From: Pycnococcus provasolii | Lineage: Eukaryota; Chlorophyta; Pseudoscourfieldiophyceae; Pseudoscourfieldiales; Pycnococcaceae | Length of the DNA: 64,000 nt | Direction: 5' to 3' | Assembly (NCBI GenBank): GCA_938743325.2 | Contig: OW568873.1 | Location: 434,001 to 498,000, forward strand | Part shown: positions 9,605 through 18,361 of the stretch, in pieces | Layout of the letters: every line of letters begins with the position of its first letter | Position numbering within the stretch: position 1 is the stretch's first letter | Position numbers and translations under genes: made by a program | Notes under the pieces: model-generated | Database searches by the model: none | The model's input: only the letters and a program-made list of their open reading frames with translations | What the model was told of the DNA's origin: nothing

Positions 9605-10918
9605 TCAGCACGTCTCGTCCACAAATGCGGCAAGGCATGACCAAAACAAAACAAAACAAAAAAACGCACGAGCATCCACTTCACATCTCATGCGCACAAC
9701 ACCATTCCACTTCATAACAAGCGTGCGCCACTCTGGCTCGGGTACGAACTTCCAGAGTAACGAGGAGTTGCGCAACATCACGATATCCATCGGAAATGCA
9801 TGCAACATGGTCAGCGCATTCACTGGAGCAGCTTTGAAGCCTAGTCGACGCCAAACGCGACGTACGGCGGGGTTCTCGGCAGCGCAGAGGGTGAAAGTGT
9901 GGCACTTCAACTCACGCCCAATGCACTCAATCGACTCAATCAAGTAACGTGCCTGGCCACGCCCGCGCCATTCCGGGGCAGTGGCAAAGAACGGACACTC
10001 AAGAAAGCCAGGACCGACTCGGATCGCCGCCGCCGTAACGACAGGAGCATGTTTCGCGGCGGCGGCAGCATCGGCGCCACAAAGACGCATCGCTGGCAGC
10101 ATTTTAGGTGGTGTGGATGTGGTGATCGTGGTTGCGGCATCGGCGGTAGTCGTCGGCGACGTTTCTTGGCTAGGTGCTTCTGTCACCGCCGTTGCCGTTG
10201 CCGTTGCCGACTTTGGTGACGGCTTGGAGCCTGTCGCCTCGTCGTCGCACGTCCCCATATTTGCGTCGACGACGACGACGTCGTCGTTGTTGTCGTCGCC
10301 GCCGCATCCTTCGCTGTAACGGCCGAGGACGACGCGAAATCCACGAAAGTCTTCATATTCGTCACCCCAACCACCCTGCGCCGTGACGACGTACTCCATG
10401 TACTCCTGCAACTCTTCGCCAGGGAAGCTCTCGAAGAACCACGGCAGCGCCTCTTTGGCTTCTGAAGGGTCTGTGTAGTCGACAATTTCGTATGTGAATG
10501 GAAGTCCCGCATGGCCCGGCAATTCGAACGGTCCACTTCGCAGCGCCTTGAGCTCGTCGCGTGCCCCCTGGAATGCCGCGACGTGTGCCGCTCTCTGCTC
10601 TGCGGAAAGGTTCTGTGGCGGTGAGGGACCCCTCATGGCTTTCGCTGCTTTCGGCGCCGAACCCCTACAACCACCTGTTGTCGGTCCTGACCTCTTGCCC
10701 TTAAGGGTACCACCATTACCACCACCACCAAAGGTAGCAGCAGCAGGAGCACCATTACCACCACCAGAAGCAGTAGGAGCAGGAGCAGCGGCAGGAGCAC
10801 CATTACCACCACCACTGACACCAACAACAACACCACTGACAACACCACCACTGCCAACAACAACACCACCACTGCCAACACCGCCGCCGCCGCCGCCACC
10901 CTCCACGTCCTCCTCCAT
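9605..10918 (-). CDS. GNAT-family acetyltransferase with glycine-rich N-terminus
   Basis: About 437 residues from the ATG at 10918. The C-terminal third has the acetyl-CoA-binding motif A of GNAT enzymes (RGRGQARYLIESIE) followed by LCAAENPAVRRVWRRLGFK, the usual 'N-x-A-x-x-x-Y/W-x-x-x-GF' element. An IDM1-like or general N-acetyltransferase fold is likely. Substrate is not readable. Residues 1-100 are a low-complexity Gly/Val/Ala tract built on GGT/GTG repeats. A middle Thr/Ala-rich linker separates a small conserved-looking segment (FTYEIVDYTDP...PWFFESFPGEEL) from the GNAT domain. The last ~25 residues are hydrophobic and aromatic and may be unspliced intron, so the true C-terminus is uncertain. 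A five-unit telomere-like array lies 58 bases upstream of the ATG. Confidence 0.7.
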   Translation of the reverse strand: MEEDVEGGGGGGGVGSGGVVVGSGGVVSGVVVGVSGGGNGAPAAAPAPTASGGGNGAPAAATFGGGGNGGTLKGKRSGPTTGGCRGSAPKAAKAMRGPSPPQNLSAEQRAAHVAAFQGARDELKALRSGPFELPGHAGLPFTYEIVDYTDPSEAKEALPWFFESFPGEELQEYMEYVVTAQGGWGDEYEDFRGFRVVLGRYSEGCGGDDNNDDVVVVDANMGTCDDEATGSKPSPKSATATATAVTEAPSQETSPTTTADAATTITTSTPPKMLPAMRLCGADAAAAAKHAPVVTAAAIRVGPGFLECPFFATAPEWRGRGQARYLIESIECIGRELKCHTFTLCAAENPAVRRVWRRLGFKAAPVNALTMLHAFPMDIVMLRNSSLLWKFVPEPEWRTLVMKWNGVVRMRCEVDARAFFCFVLFWSCLAAFVDETC

Positions 10919-10976
10919 CAGGGTATAGGTATATATACTTTTAGAGAGAAAAGGCAGAAATGAGAAAACGCACACC

Positions 10977-11020
10977 AACCCTAACCCTAACCCTAACCCT
11001 AACCCTGAAACCCTAACAGG
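10977..11020 (-). promoter_or_regulatory. Telomere-like (TTAGGG)n array upstream of the GNAT gene
   Basis: Five perfect AACCCT units (10977-11006) plus one separated CCCTAA. On the coding strand of the GNAT gene they read as TTAGGG and sit about 60-100 bases before the ATG. They may be an interstitial telomeric repeat or a telo-box-like promoter element, as known in plants. Confidence 0.55.
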
Positions 11021-11130
11021 TGACTGTTGCCTCTGATCAAATTTATCTATCCCACGTGGCCACGTGGATGGACCAGACGCCGCGTCTTTTTCCCAACTGG
11101 TCTTTTTCCCAACTGGTCTCGCGTTAAATT

Positions 11131-11178
11131 CTCACGTCACGTCACGTCACGTTTCAACTTTCATGGCGACGTCACGTG
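11131..11178. promoter_or_regulatory. Cluster of ACGTCA/TGACGT motifs
   Basis: Overlapping CACGTCACGTCACGTCACGT at 11133-11152 and GACGTCACGTG at 11168-11178 give four ACGTCA hexamers within 50 bases, about 215-260 bases upstream of the GNAT ATG. ACGT-core motifs are bZIP sites in plants and algae. Just before it, TTTTTCCCAACTGGTC occurs twice in tandem (about 11087-11118). The 11021-11398 gap otherwise holds nothing recognised. Confidence 0.4.
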
Positions 11179-11398
11179 CTGCAAAGAAGTGTTTCTTTCA
11201 GCCTTGCCGCCACCGCCGCCGCTACCTCCGCCGCATGATGATGAACCAGCTTCCACACTCGCTTCTCCGTCAACCATGTTATCGCTAGACGCTGCCAAGT
11301 GTATTTATCAAAATAAATACTGATATTCAATTAAATGTAAATGTAAAAGATAAGCATTAACAGGTTTAGTATAAGTATTATCAAGTTTAGTATGTTAG

Positions 11399-12598
11399 TT
11401 ATGCGGCGCGCGCAAACACGCCAGGCTGGTCCATCATCGTCATCGAACTCAACACGCCGCCGGAGCCTGCGTAGCTCTTGCGACGCCCGCGGGACGCGGC
11501 GGACGCGCGAGCGCGAGCAACCTCACTCTCGTCCATGAATCCGTTGCTACCGCTAGCAGGACCGACCATGAGCGAACGGCCGCTGTCTGAAACGCGCGCC
11601 CCACCAGTAGACGTGCGGTGGTACATCGTCGCCACGTTCGGAACGGACAAGGCGCGTTGCTGTCTTCTTTGGTTGCCTTGGTTGCCCAGGTTCTCGACGC
11701 TTAAGCGAGGCACCACACCGCCTGCAGTCGTGTCGGCCGATGTACGGTAGTTCGGTTTCGACGTGCGGCGGTCGCCCATCGCGACGCGCGCGCGCTGCAT
11801 CTCGAAACTCATGCGGAAGTCCTCCTCCTGAGCATCCTTTCTCGCCCGAGTCTGCGACTCAAGCTGGTCGTGCTTCTGCTCGCGCAGCGACTCGAACGTG
11901 AGCTGCGCGCCTTTCGTTCGTCCTGCAGTTCTGGCGCCACGCTTGCGACTCTGCGAAACAGGTGTGAGGTGCAGTTCTACGGTGCCAATGCCACCTGTCA
12001 CCTTGTCCATGGCTCTTGCAGTGCCCTTGTTAATGGGCAGTGTCAACGCACGATCCTGCGAGCGGAAAAATCGCTCAAGCGTAGTCTCGCACGCGCCCAG
12101 CGAGCGAGGGTTTGCTGTGTTCGGGTTCACGTAGTGAATTGTCACTTGAAGGTGCTGGTCAAAGCGTAAGCCTCGTGGCAGGCGCATCGCCGGTCCCACG
12201 TGCGCTTGCACGTTAGAGGAGTTCCCCAGGTGCCTGAGAGGTGTGTGTAAACCGCCCTTGAGGTTTGGTGTGCAGCTTGCCCGGTCAGCGACCCACCACT
12301 GCGTTGCGCCGCCGCCGCCGCCCTTCGCATACAGCGCAAGTCTGAACTCCGTGTGCCGCGAGACTGTTTCGTCCGGGTTGTCGTTCCCACCAAGGTTCGC
12401 TTTGACGCGGATTGCGCTCACGTACAGCTCGCACGGCCCAGAGTCGTCTGACGTGAGGCCCGTTGTCGCGTTTTCGTTAATGGTCCCTAGAGAGCTCTTC
12501 GGCGGTCTCGTGACGTACCCTTCACCGTACTCGCCATCTTCCTCGTCCGCCGGCTCACCAGCCTCACGATCAGCGTCACGCGAGCCACAGAGGCCCAT
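11399..12598 (-). CDS. C2-domain-like protein with predicted N-myristoylation/palmitoylation signal
   Basis: The first ATG in frame (12598) gives MGLCGS: Gly2 and Ser6 fit N-myristoyltransferase substrates, and Cys4 is placed for palmitoylation. The 399-residue protein would thus be peripheral to a membrane. Residues ~55-235 contain beta-rich segments (CELYVSAIRVKANL, HTEFRLALYAK, QVTIHYVNPN, TVELHLTPV) that read like a C2 sandwich. Obvious Asp-rich calcium loops are not clear, so a calcium-independent C2 is possible. The rest is a charged helix (SLREQKHDQLESQ...) and a Ser/Arg-rich, phosphorylatable tail. No exact homolog recognised. The frame is open 27 codons upstream without an ATG, so an upstream exon cannot be excluded. 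Confidence 0.65.
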   Translation of the reverse strand: MGLCGSRDADREAGEPADEEDGEYGEGYVTRPPKSSLGTINENATTGLTSDDSGPCELYVSAIRVKANLGGNDNPDETVSRHTEFRLALYAKGGGGGATQWWVADRASCTPNLKGGLHTPLRHLGNSSNVQAHVGPAMRLPRGLRFDQHLQVTIHYVNPNTANPRSLGACETTLERFFRSQDRALTLPINKGTARAMDKVTGGIGTVELHLTPVSQSRKRGARTAGRTKGAQLTFESLREQKHDQLESQTRARKDAQEEDFRMSFEMQRARVAMGDRRTSKPNYRTSADTTAGGVVPRLSVENLGNQGNQRRQQRALSVPNVATMYHRTSTGGARVSDSGRSLMVGPASGSNGFMDESEVARARASAASRGRRKSYAGSGGVLSSMTMMDQPGVFARAA

Positions 12599-13789
12599 GC
12601 AAGCTGAAAGGCTGAGACAAGAGAACAACCCAAAAGACAAGAGGGCAAGGCCAGGACGCACAGAGAAAAAAGCCTCCACGCAAGCTGACGAATGGTAAGC
12701 AGAGAATGCAAGGCGCGACGCGTATTAACACAGGACGAACGGCCACAGCGGCGCACGTGCTGTGCTTGCTTGCTGACGCGGTGGTACGGTAAGGCTCCGG
12801 AGGCTGGGGTGATGGCCGTGATGGCCTTCTGGCGTGATGGCGTCTTATTGTCTCGGACCCCCTTAGGAACCCCTCTCGGACGGCGACCTAATGGCTATTG
12901 ACGTCTGGGATCCCACCCACTCACCCAGTCCCACTGCTCCCGCGACCAGCTTAGTCTAAGCGCGGGACAAATCACAAAACGAAACGGGAGCGGCTAATAA
13001 TAATGGTCAGTCTAATAATTAATCGGCGGACACCTGCATAAGGCGGTGTGGTGTCTGGTCGGGACAGATATTAGATTAGCACTGTGAAGCACTGTGATGG
13101 ACTGGCACTGGCACTGGACGTTGAAGGGATTGTGATTTGGGAAGGGAAGGGATTAGCCCAGAGCTGTGGCTAATCACCTCCGCTGGCGGTCTGGCCTCGG
13201 CCTGGAGTTTGCCCGTCAATTTTTGCCCGTCCAAGTTGTTCTTTCTCGTTCTCGTCCTTTCAAGGGACTTCTCAGCTACCCTAAAGGTTTAGCGGACTTC
13301 ACGGTTCACGGACACGGACAGATGAATATAGGTAGATGATCAAACAAACCTTGCGCACAAAAGCAAACCGATCACAACGAGGAAAACAACGAGGAAAAAC
13401 GACGAGGAAAACCAACTTTCTGACGATTTCATGTGACGTCGTTTCTTTGGTGTCGTTTTTATTTTTTATAGGTCTTTTGCCGGTCTTTCTTGCCCAAATT
13501 CTCATTTCCCGCAAGTCCGCGCCACCTAAACTCAGGCATAAGCGGTGATTATGCCTTACAACAACACAGGCCGAGTGGTGGCCGACGGGTAACAGCCTTT
13601 CCGTACCAGACTGACTATGGGTAAAAAGTAAAAACCCGGTTGCGGGAACCGGTACAGGTACAGTGCATACGGACATCCCCGCGATGGTAAATACAATAAG
13701 AATACAGTGGGTACTGTACACAAAGTTATGTTACACGTACGATACGGCACATACGAATTTATTTTTCATACATGATTCAACTCAGTCCC
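12599..13789. other. 1.2-kb intergenic region, no gene seen
   Basis: Between the C2-like gene and the cyclic-nucleotide-binding gene, both on the minus strand. It should contain the promoter of the former and the 3' UTR of the latter. No convincing frame, RNA gene or repeat family member was found. Confidence 0.5.
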
Positions 13790-16700
13790 TCAAGAATCTG
13801 AGCCTTTGCGGATGTATTGGGTGGACATCGTGTGCAATTCCATTCCATTTGAGTGGATGTTCGGGAGAGGGGGAACGCCGCGGCGCCTCGTCTTGGTCTT
13901 GGCATTGCTGGGAGGCTTGATCGTCTGATTGGAAACCGCTTGTTGTTGACGCCGGGTAGCAGCGCGCTTACCCGCAGTCTTGAACCGAGCAACTGACCTC
14001 ACAAGGGTCACGTGCGAGTAGACACGAGGCGGTGCAGGAGTCAACTTGTTGGTAAGCGGCGCTCTTGGCGATGTAAGGGGACTCAAAGTCGCATGCCCGT
14101 TTCCGTAATCATCGTTGTATGACGCCGTCCGAACGTAAGTCGCATTGCCTGCACGAGGACTCGCCCTTGGCGACGATGGCGCAACGGCGCGTGGATTTTC
14201 CTCTGGCGGTTTTGGGACCATCGACGGCACATCATCATCCGGTGGCACATCCTTGTCGACAACGGCGAACGGATCTAGGTCGCCCAGCCATTTGCCCAAG
14301 TTGGACGAACCCAGCTTTGGCAACTCGCTCCGCGCCAATCCTCGACGGTATGTATGCTGACGTGGTGTTCCACTTTGCTGTACAATCTCCCAAGCAGCTG
14401 CAGCTGCAGCGTCTTCTGTCTTCATCTCCGGAATCCGCGTGGCGCGCAAAGACGACGATGCATCGCCTCTCTGTAGTATGCTACGAGCTTGGTCATGCGC
14501 CTCCGCTGACGCAAGTGCTCTAGGCTCCACGCCAACATCACCGCCGAGCGGAATGGGCCAAGCAAACGCTGTGCCGAAATCCTCAGCAGGCGTCGTGCGC
14601 CTGGATAATATGCTAGGCGATCTCGCCGACCCTTGGCTCGTGGGTCTGGCAATTGTTTCGAGCACATCCCCGTGACCTTCAAACTGACTTGATACGGCAT
14701 TCCCCATGAACGGGTTGCGAATGATGGATGCGCGGCGGCCTGTGCCCGCACGCTGTGCTATGTTGCGCTCCTGATACGAATGTAGCTCCATGACAAGATT
14801 GTTCAACTTCGCAGCTTCCTTCTTCTTGTCACTGCTCTCCATCTGAATCTGCTTAAAATCGGGAATCAAGCCGTCAAGTTGGCTGGCAGCCTCAGTGGTG
14901 GCAAGGCACTGCCCGTGAATGCCAAAGACCGGACCGTCGGTGTTATCCGCGCGCGAACGCATTTCACGCGCAGTGTCAAGAGCCTTGCCTGAAATGTGCT
15001 GCACGAATCCATGCTGGCTATCGAAGCTCACGAAGTACTGCCCATACCCCATCCCGGCTGCGATGCCAAGTCTTGGGACATTCGGCACTACCGGCCTTGG
15101 AGATGCGAAAGAGTGGCGAGTCTGCTCGCTCCTGCGATACCGCAGGAACCAGCGCGCCGCCTTATCCACGTGATCTCTGACATTTTCCGGAATATTATTC
15201 AGAAAAGCTTGCGATTGCTCCCACTTCTCGAGAATTTTCACCGACACGTCACGAGCCTCGCGTCTCTCCTCGACGACGCGACCAGCCGCCCTCCAGAGGC
15301 TTCTCACGACTTGCACGAGCTTCACGACAGTGTTGCGAGGTTGACCGCTGTCAACTGCAGTACGACCGGGTCGGATCGGCAATATGACAAGCTCGTTATG
15401 CAGGAATCGCACCACGTACGCGCCGTAGACCACGCATTCGCGTTGAAAGGCATCGCACAGCTCATCGACGACGTCCAGGTCAACAAATTGGGAAGGTTGA
15501 TTCGCATCGTTTCCACCAGCTGGATGTGATGCATCGGACGCAGACTCGCCCGACGCGATTGGCTTCGACTGAACTCCTGTAAGGACGCGATGATTCATAA
15601 TCCACCCGCGGCGCTTGCGATCGGCCACGAGCGTGATGCGGATCGCAAGCACGCACCCTTGGCTATCGGATTCGACAACCGTGTCTCCAATTCCGCCCAC
15701 ACGCGGCGGAATGTTCATCAAAGGTTCACGCTGCTGTGCCGGCTCCCCCGCGATGTGAGCGGCGGCAGCTTCTGCGGCGAGCTCATCAAGCTCGGTCTCC
15801 ATCTCCTGCAGCTCCTTTCGACGAACGAACATTCCAGCGTCAGCATACTTATCGAGCGCCTTTCTGGCCTCCTCTGTAAGCTTCAGAATGCCCGCAGGAT
15901 CTTTCGCCTCTTCAGCGGCTATGCGCATGCTCCCACCCTTGGTCTGGACCATGCCCCCACCCATGCGACGGCGCTCGAACGGCCGACTGATGCTCTTCTG
16001 TGCCATCAACGTCGAATTCTGCTCGCCGCGCTTTGCCGCCACGATTCCCATGACAAGGTTCTTCTTGTACGCATTCCACGTTTGGTTTGCGAGAACCTTC
16101 TGCACCATCTCCGGCTCGTCGTAGTAGTGGTCTTCGCAGTCCTTTCGCAGCCCAGCGAGCGCATCCTGAGGAAGGCGCCGGAAAACGTCGTGACGACTCA
16201 GGCAAAGGAAAACGGAATCCTCTCTCGTGACTATGCGTCGCGTATGCGTCGACTGCAGGAGAATGGCGTCCGCGCCGAAAACGGCACCAGGGCCAAGTGT
16301 TGCGAGATGCACGTACGGCCTTTCCACGACGCTGTCCAGCTGATGATGACGCCGTGGCGACGGCGGTGTCGTACCTGCGCTGCCGTGACTTGCCCGCCGA
16401 TTGCCAAAGGTGGAGCTCAGCGAGCTGCGTGGCGTGTACATGTCGGGTTCGAAGCCTTCGTAGCCGTCGCTGAAGTGCGGCGTATTGTCGAATCCTGAGA
16501 TCATTTGCTCGACGTCGACGGAGCCTCTCGCGGTGATGTACAGGTAGTCGGGCTCGCTTCCCTGCTCGCACACGATGGTGCCCGCCTCCACCGTCTTTTT
16601 CGACAAGTACAGGCTGATCTCGCGCAGCTTGGTGAGTGACAGCATGCGAAACGTTGCGACGCGACATAGGAAGTCGACGCGCTCACGCACGCCTTGCTCG

Positions 16701-17473
16701 AACACGCTCTTGACACTGCGCTCGTACATGTCCTTGGAGAGCGTAAGAAACACCGTGTACGAGTCGCATCGCACGGTTGCGGCGCGTTTCCCCTTGTCTG
16801 CCATCAGTGCGAGCTCACCAAAGCTATCTCCCGTTTTCGCCTTTGCCAGCAGCGCGTTGTCGTCCCACGACTCGCCTTCGGGCGGAGGCGGTCCCTTCCA
16901 GATGGACACGTTTCCGTAGAGGATGACGTAGAAGATGTCGCCGATGTCGCCTTCTTTGAACACCACCTGTTGGCTTTCGCACTTGCGCACCTGCAGTCTT
17001 CTCGTGAGTTCTCGCTTCACGTTTTTGTCGAGCTTTTGGAAAAACTTGACCGTTGACAGCCATGTGACGAGTTTGGCCGTTTCGCGCTCCTGCCGCTGCT
17101 CGAACGGCTTGCCGAGCACCTTCTCGAATCCTTCGAGGAACATGCGCGTGACCCTGTCCTCCTTGTTCTCCTTGGTTACCCGTCGCCACTCGTAGAAGAA
17201 GTTGCCCGTGTCTGCATTCAGCCAACCGGACAAGATTCTGTGCGCCTTCTGCTCGCGGCTCTCGCCCACTCGCTCAGCCTGCCTTCCACCGGATGCGACG
17301 GCCGCGGCGCTCCTCTCGAAGTCGCCCGAGGCTGCGCGTCGCTCCGCCTCTTCCCTGGACGAAGTCTCTCGCGGGAGCGCGCCCGTGAGACTGAGTTTGC
17401 GTCCCTTGAGGTCACCCGCGCCGAGACCGGCAGTGAGAGCGGCCGTCTTGTCGTCCCCAAAAGGCCGCGCCAT
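13790..17473 (-). CDS. Large protein with two cyclic-nucleotide-binding domains
   Basis: A single 1,227-residue frame from an ATG at 17473. CNBD1 spans residues ~143-260: FFQKLDKNVKRELTRRL, then FKEGDIGDIFYVILYGNVSI and the phosphate-binding cassette FGELALM...RAATV with the Glu and Arg that hold cAMP/cGMP in PKA-type domains. CNBD2 (~275-430) keeps the beta-roll (CEQGSEPDYLYITARGSVDV, FGADAILLQSTHTRRIV) but its cassette is degenerate and split by an ~80-residue Ser/Pro insert, so it may not bind nucleotide. There is no kinase, channel or GEF domain. The remaining 780 residues include a helical stretch near 540-620 and long Ser/Pro/Arg-rich disorder. It probably is a cAMP/cGMP-responsive scaffold. 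A ciliary role is plausible given nearby flagellar genes but unproven. Confidence 0.85.
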   Translation of the reverse strand: MARPFGDDKTAALTAGLGAGDLKGRKLSLTGALPRETSSREEAERRAASGDFERSAAAVASGGRQAERVGESREQKAHRILSGWLNADTGNFFYEWRRVTKENKEDRVTRMFLEGFEKVLGKPFEQRQERETAKLVTWLSTVKFFQKLDKNVKRELTRRLQVRKCESQQVVFKEGDIGDIFYVILYGNVSIWKGPPPPEGESWDDNALLAKAKTGDSFGELALMADKGKRAATVRCDSYTVFLTLSKDMYERSVKSVFEQGVRERVDFLCRVATFRMLSLTKLREISLYLSKKTVEAGTIVCEQGSEPDYLYITARGSVDVEQMISGFDNTPHFSDGYEGFEPDMYTPRSSLSSTFGNRRASHGSAGTTPPSPRRHHQLDSVVERPYVHLATLGPGAVFGADAILLQSTHTRRIVTREDSVFLCLSRHDVFRRLPQDALAGLRKDCEDHYYDEPEMVQKVLANQTWNAYKKNLVMGIVAAKRGEQNSTLMAQKSISRPFERRRMGGGMVQTKGGSMRIAAEEAKDPAGILKLTEEARKALDKYADAGMFVRRKELQEMETELDELAAEAAAAHIAGEPAQQREPLMNIPPRVGGIGDTVVESDSQGCVLAIRITLVADRKRRGWIMNHRVLTGVQSKPIASGESASDASHPAGGNDANQPSQFVDLDVVDELCDAFQRECVVYGAYVVRFLHNELVILPIRPGRTAVDSGQPRNTVVKLVQVVRSLWRAAGRVVEERREARDVSVKILEKWEQSQAFLNNIPENVRDHVDKAARWFLRYRRSEQTRHSFASPRPVVPNVPRLGIAAGMGYGQYFVSFDSQHGFVQHISGKALDTAREMRSRADNTDGPVFGIHGQCLATTEAASQLDGLIPDFKQIQMESSDKKKEAAKLNNLVMELHSYQERNIAQRAGTGRRASIIRNPFMGNAVSSQFEGHGDVLETIARPTSQGSARSPSILSRRTTPAEDFGTAFAWPIPLGGDVGVEPRALASAEAHDQARSILQRGDASSSLRATRIPEMKTEDAAAAAAWEIVQQSGTPRQHTYRRGLARSELPKLGSSNLGKWLGDLDPFAVVDKDVPPDDDVPSMVPKPPEENPRAVAPSSPRASPRAGNATYVRTASYNDDYGNGHATLSPLTSPRAPLTNKLTPAPPRVYSHVTLVRSVARFKTAGKRAATRRQQQAVSNQTIKPPSNAKTKTRRRGVPPLPNIHSNGMELHTMSTQYIRKGSDS

Positions 17474-18361
17474 GCTTTTCTTTTTACCCAGGTGAGAAAA
17501 AAAAACCCAACGACAAGCAAGCGTCTTAAGAGGCTTTCAAGACGTCTTAACACAACGCACACGAAGCACGCACGAAGCACACGAAGCACTCACTCACGGT
17601 ATGGCGGTATGGCGGACAGGTGTCTTCGAGCCGAGCCGAGCCGAACGTTGGTTGAAGTTGGTGTGGTGCTGTGGACTTGGGCAGCCGACGAAAGGTGAGC
17701 CTCCTTTGACGCCCGCCTGTGTCAACTGGGATGGCCTAATACTGGTGCTTGCGACTGAGTTGCAGCACACCTGGCCTGGTTGCAGCACACCTTAGTGGTG
17801 GAGAATTCACAAATGGGTTGACCACCTACCTTTAAGGGTAACCTTTCGTAGTCTATGTATGTAGGATAGTTTATTACCAGGTAAGTAGGCTTCCTAGTTG
17901 AGAACGGGCTTGATTCATGGCCTTGACGACGGCCTTGACCAAGTTAACCTTAATAGACTACGAGGTACTTTAAGGTTTCACCAGTCCAAAATGACGTTGA
18001 CAAATGCCGTTGACAAAGCCTACTTTATCGATATTCTACAGTTTCATCCCATCCGCCAAGCAGGACAGGATTCCATGGTCAACCTGACTCTCATGGAAAC
18101 TCCATGGCAAGTCGGCAAATTTAGGCGAAGAAGCTCTAAGCTGATTGATTAGCTGAGTGGTTTTAGTCCTTACCATAGCACTCGAACGACTCGCTGACCA
18201 CCCTTTTTTAAGGCTTCTATCTCTTTTCACAACAGCGTGTCACACACTTAAGGCTTGTTGGTAGGGTAGTACTACTGTATCTCGTAACAGAAGGAATTTT
18301 ATGGGGAGTCGTTTACATTTCTTGGATGGTAGTGGTAGGAAAGTAGGTCCATGGCAGAAGC
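17474..18361. other. 0.9-kb intergenic region, no gene seen
   Basis: Between two minus-strand genes; it should contain the promoter of the CNBD gene and the 3' UTR of the UGPase gene. CACGAAGCACGCACGAAGCACACGAAGCACT direct repeats lie at about 17559-17590. No other feature recognised. Confidence 0.45.

Noticed and set aside
10977-11020. Chromosome end or fusion point
   Set aside because: Only five clean units, with ordinary genes on both sides and similar clusters elsewhere, so a true telomere or fusion scar is unlikely.
13299-13721. 140-codon minus-strand frame between the C2-like and CNBD genes
   Set aside because: Mixed composition, no homology recognised, codon use unlike the neighbouring genes; treated as chance.
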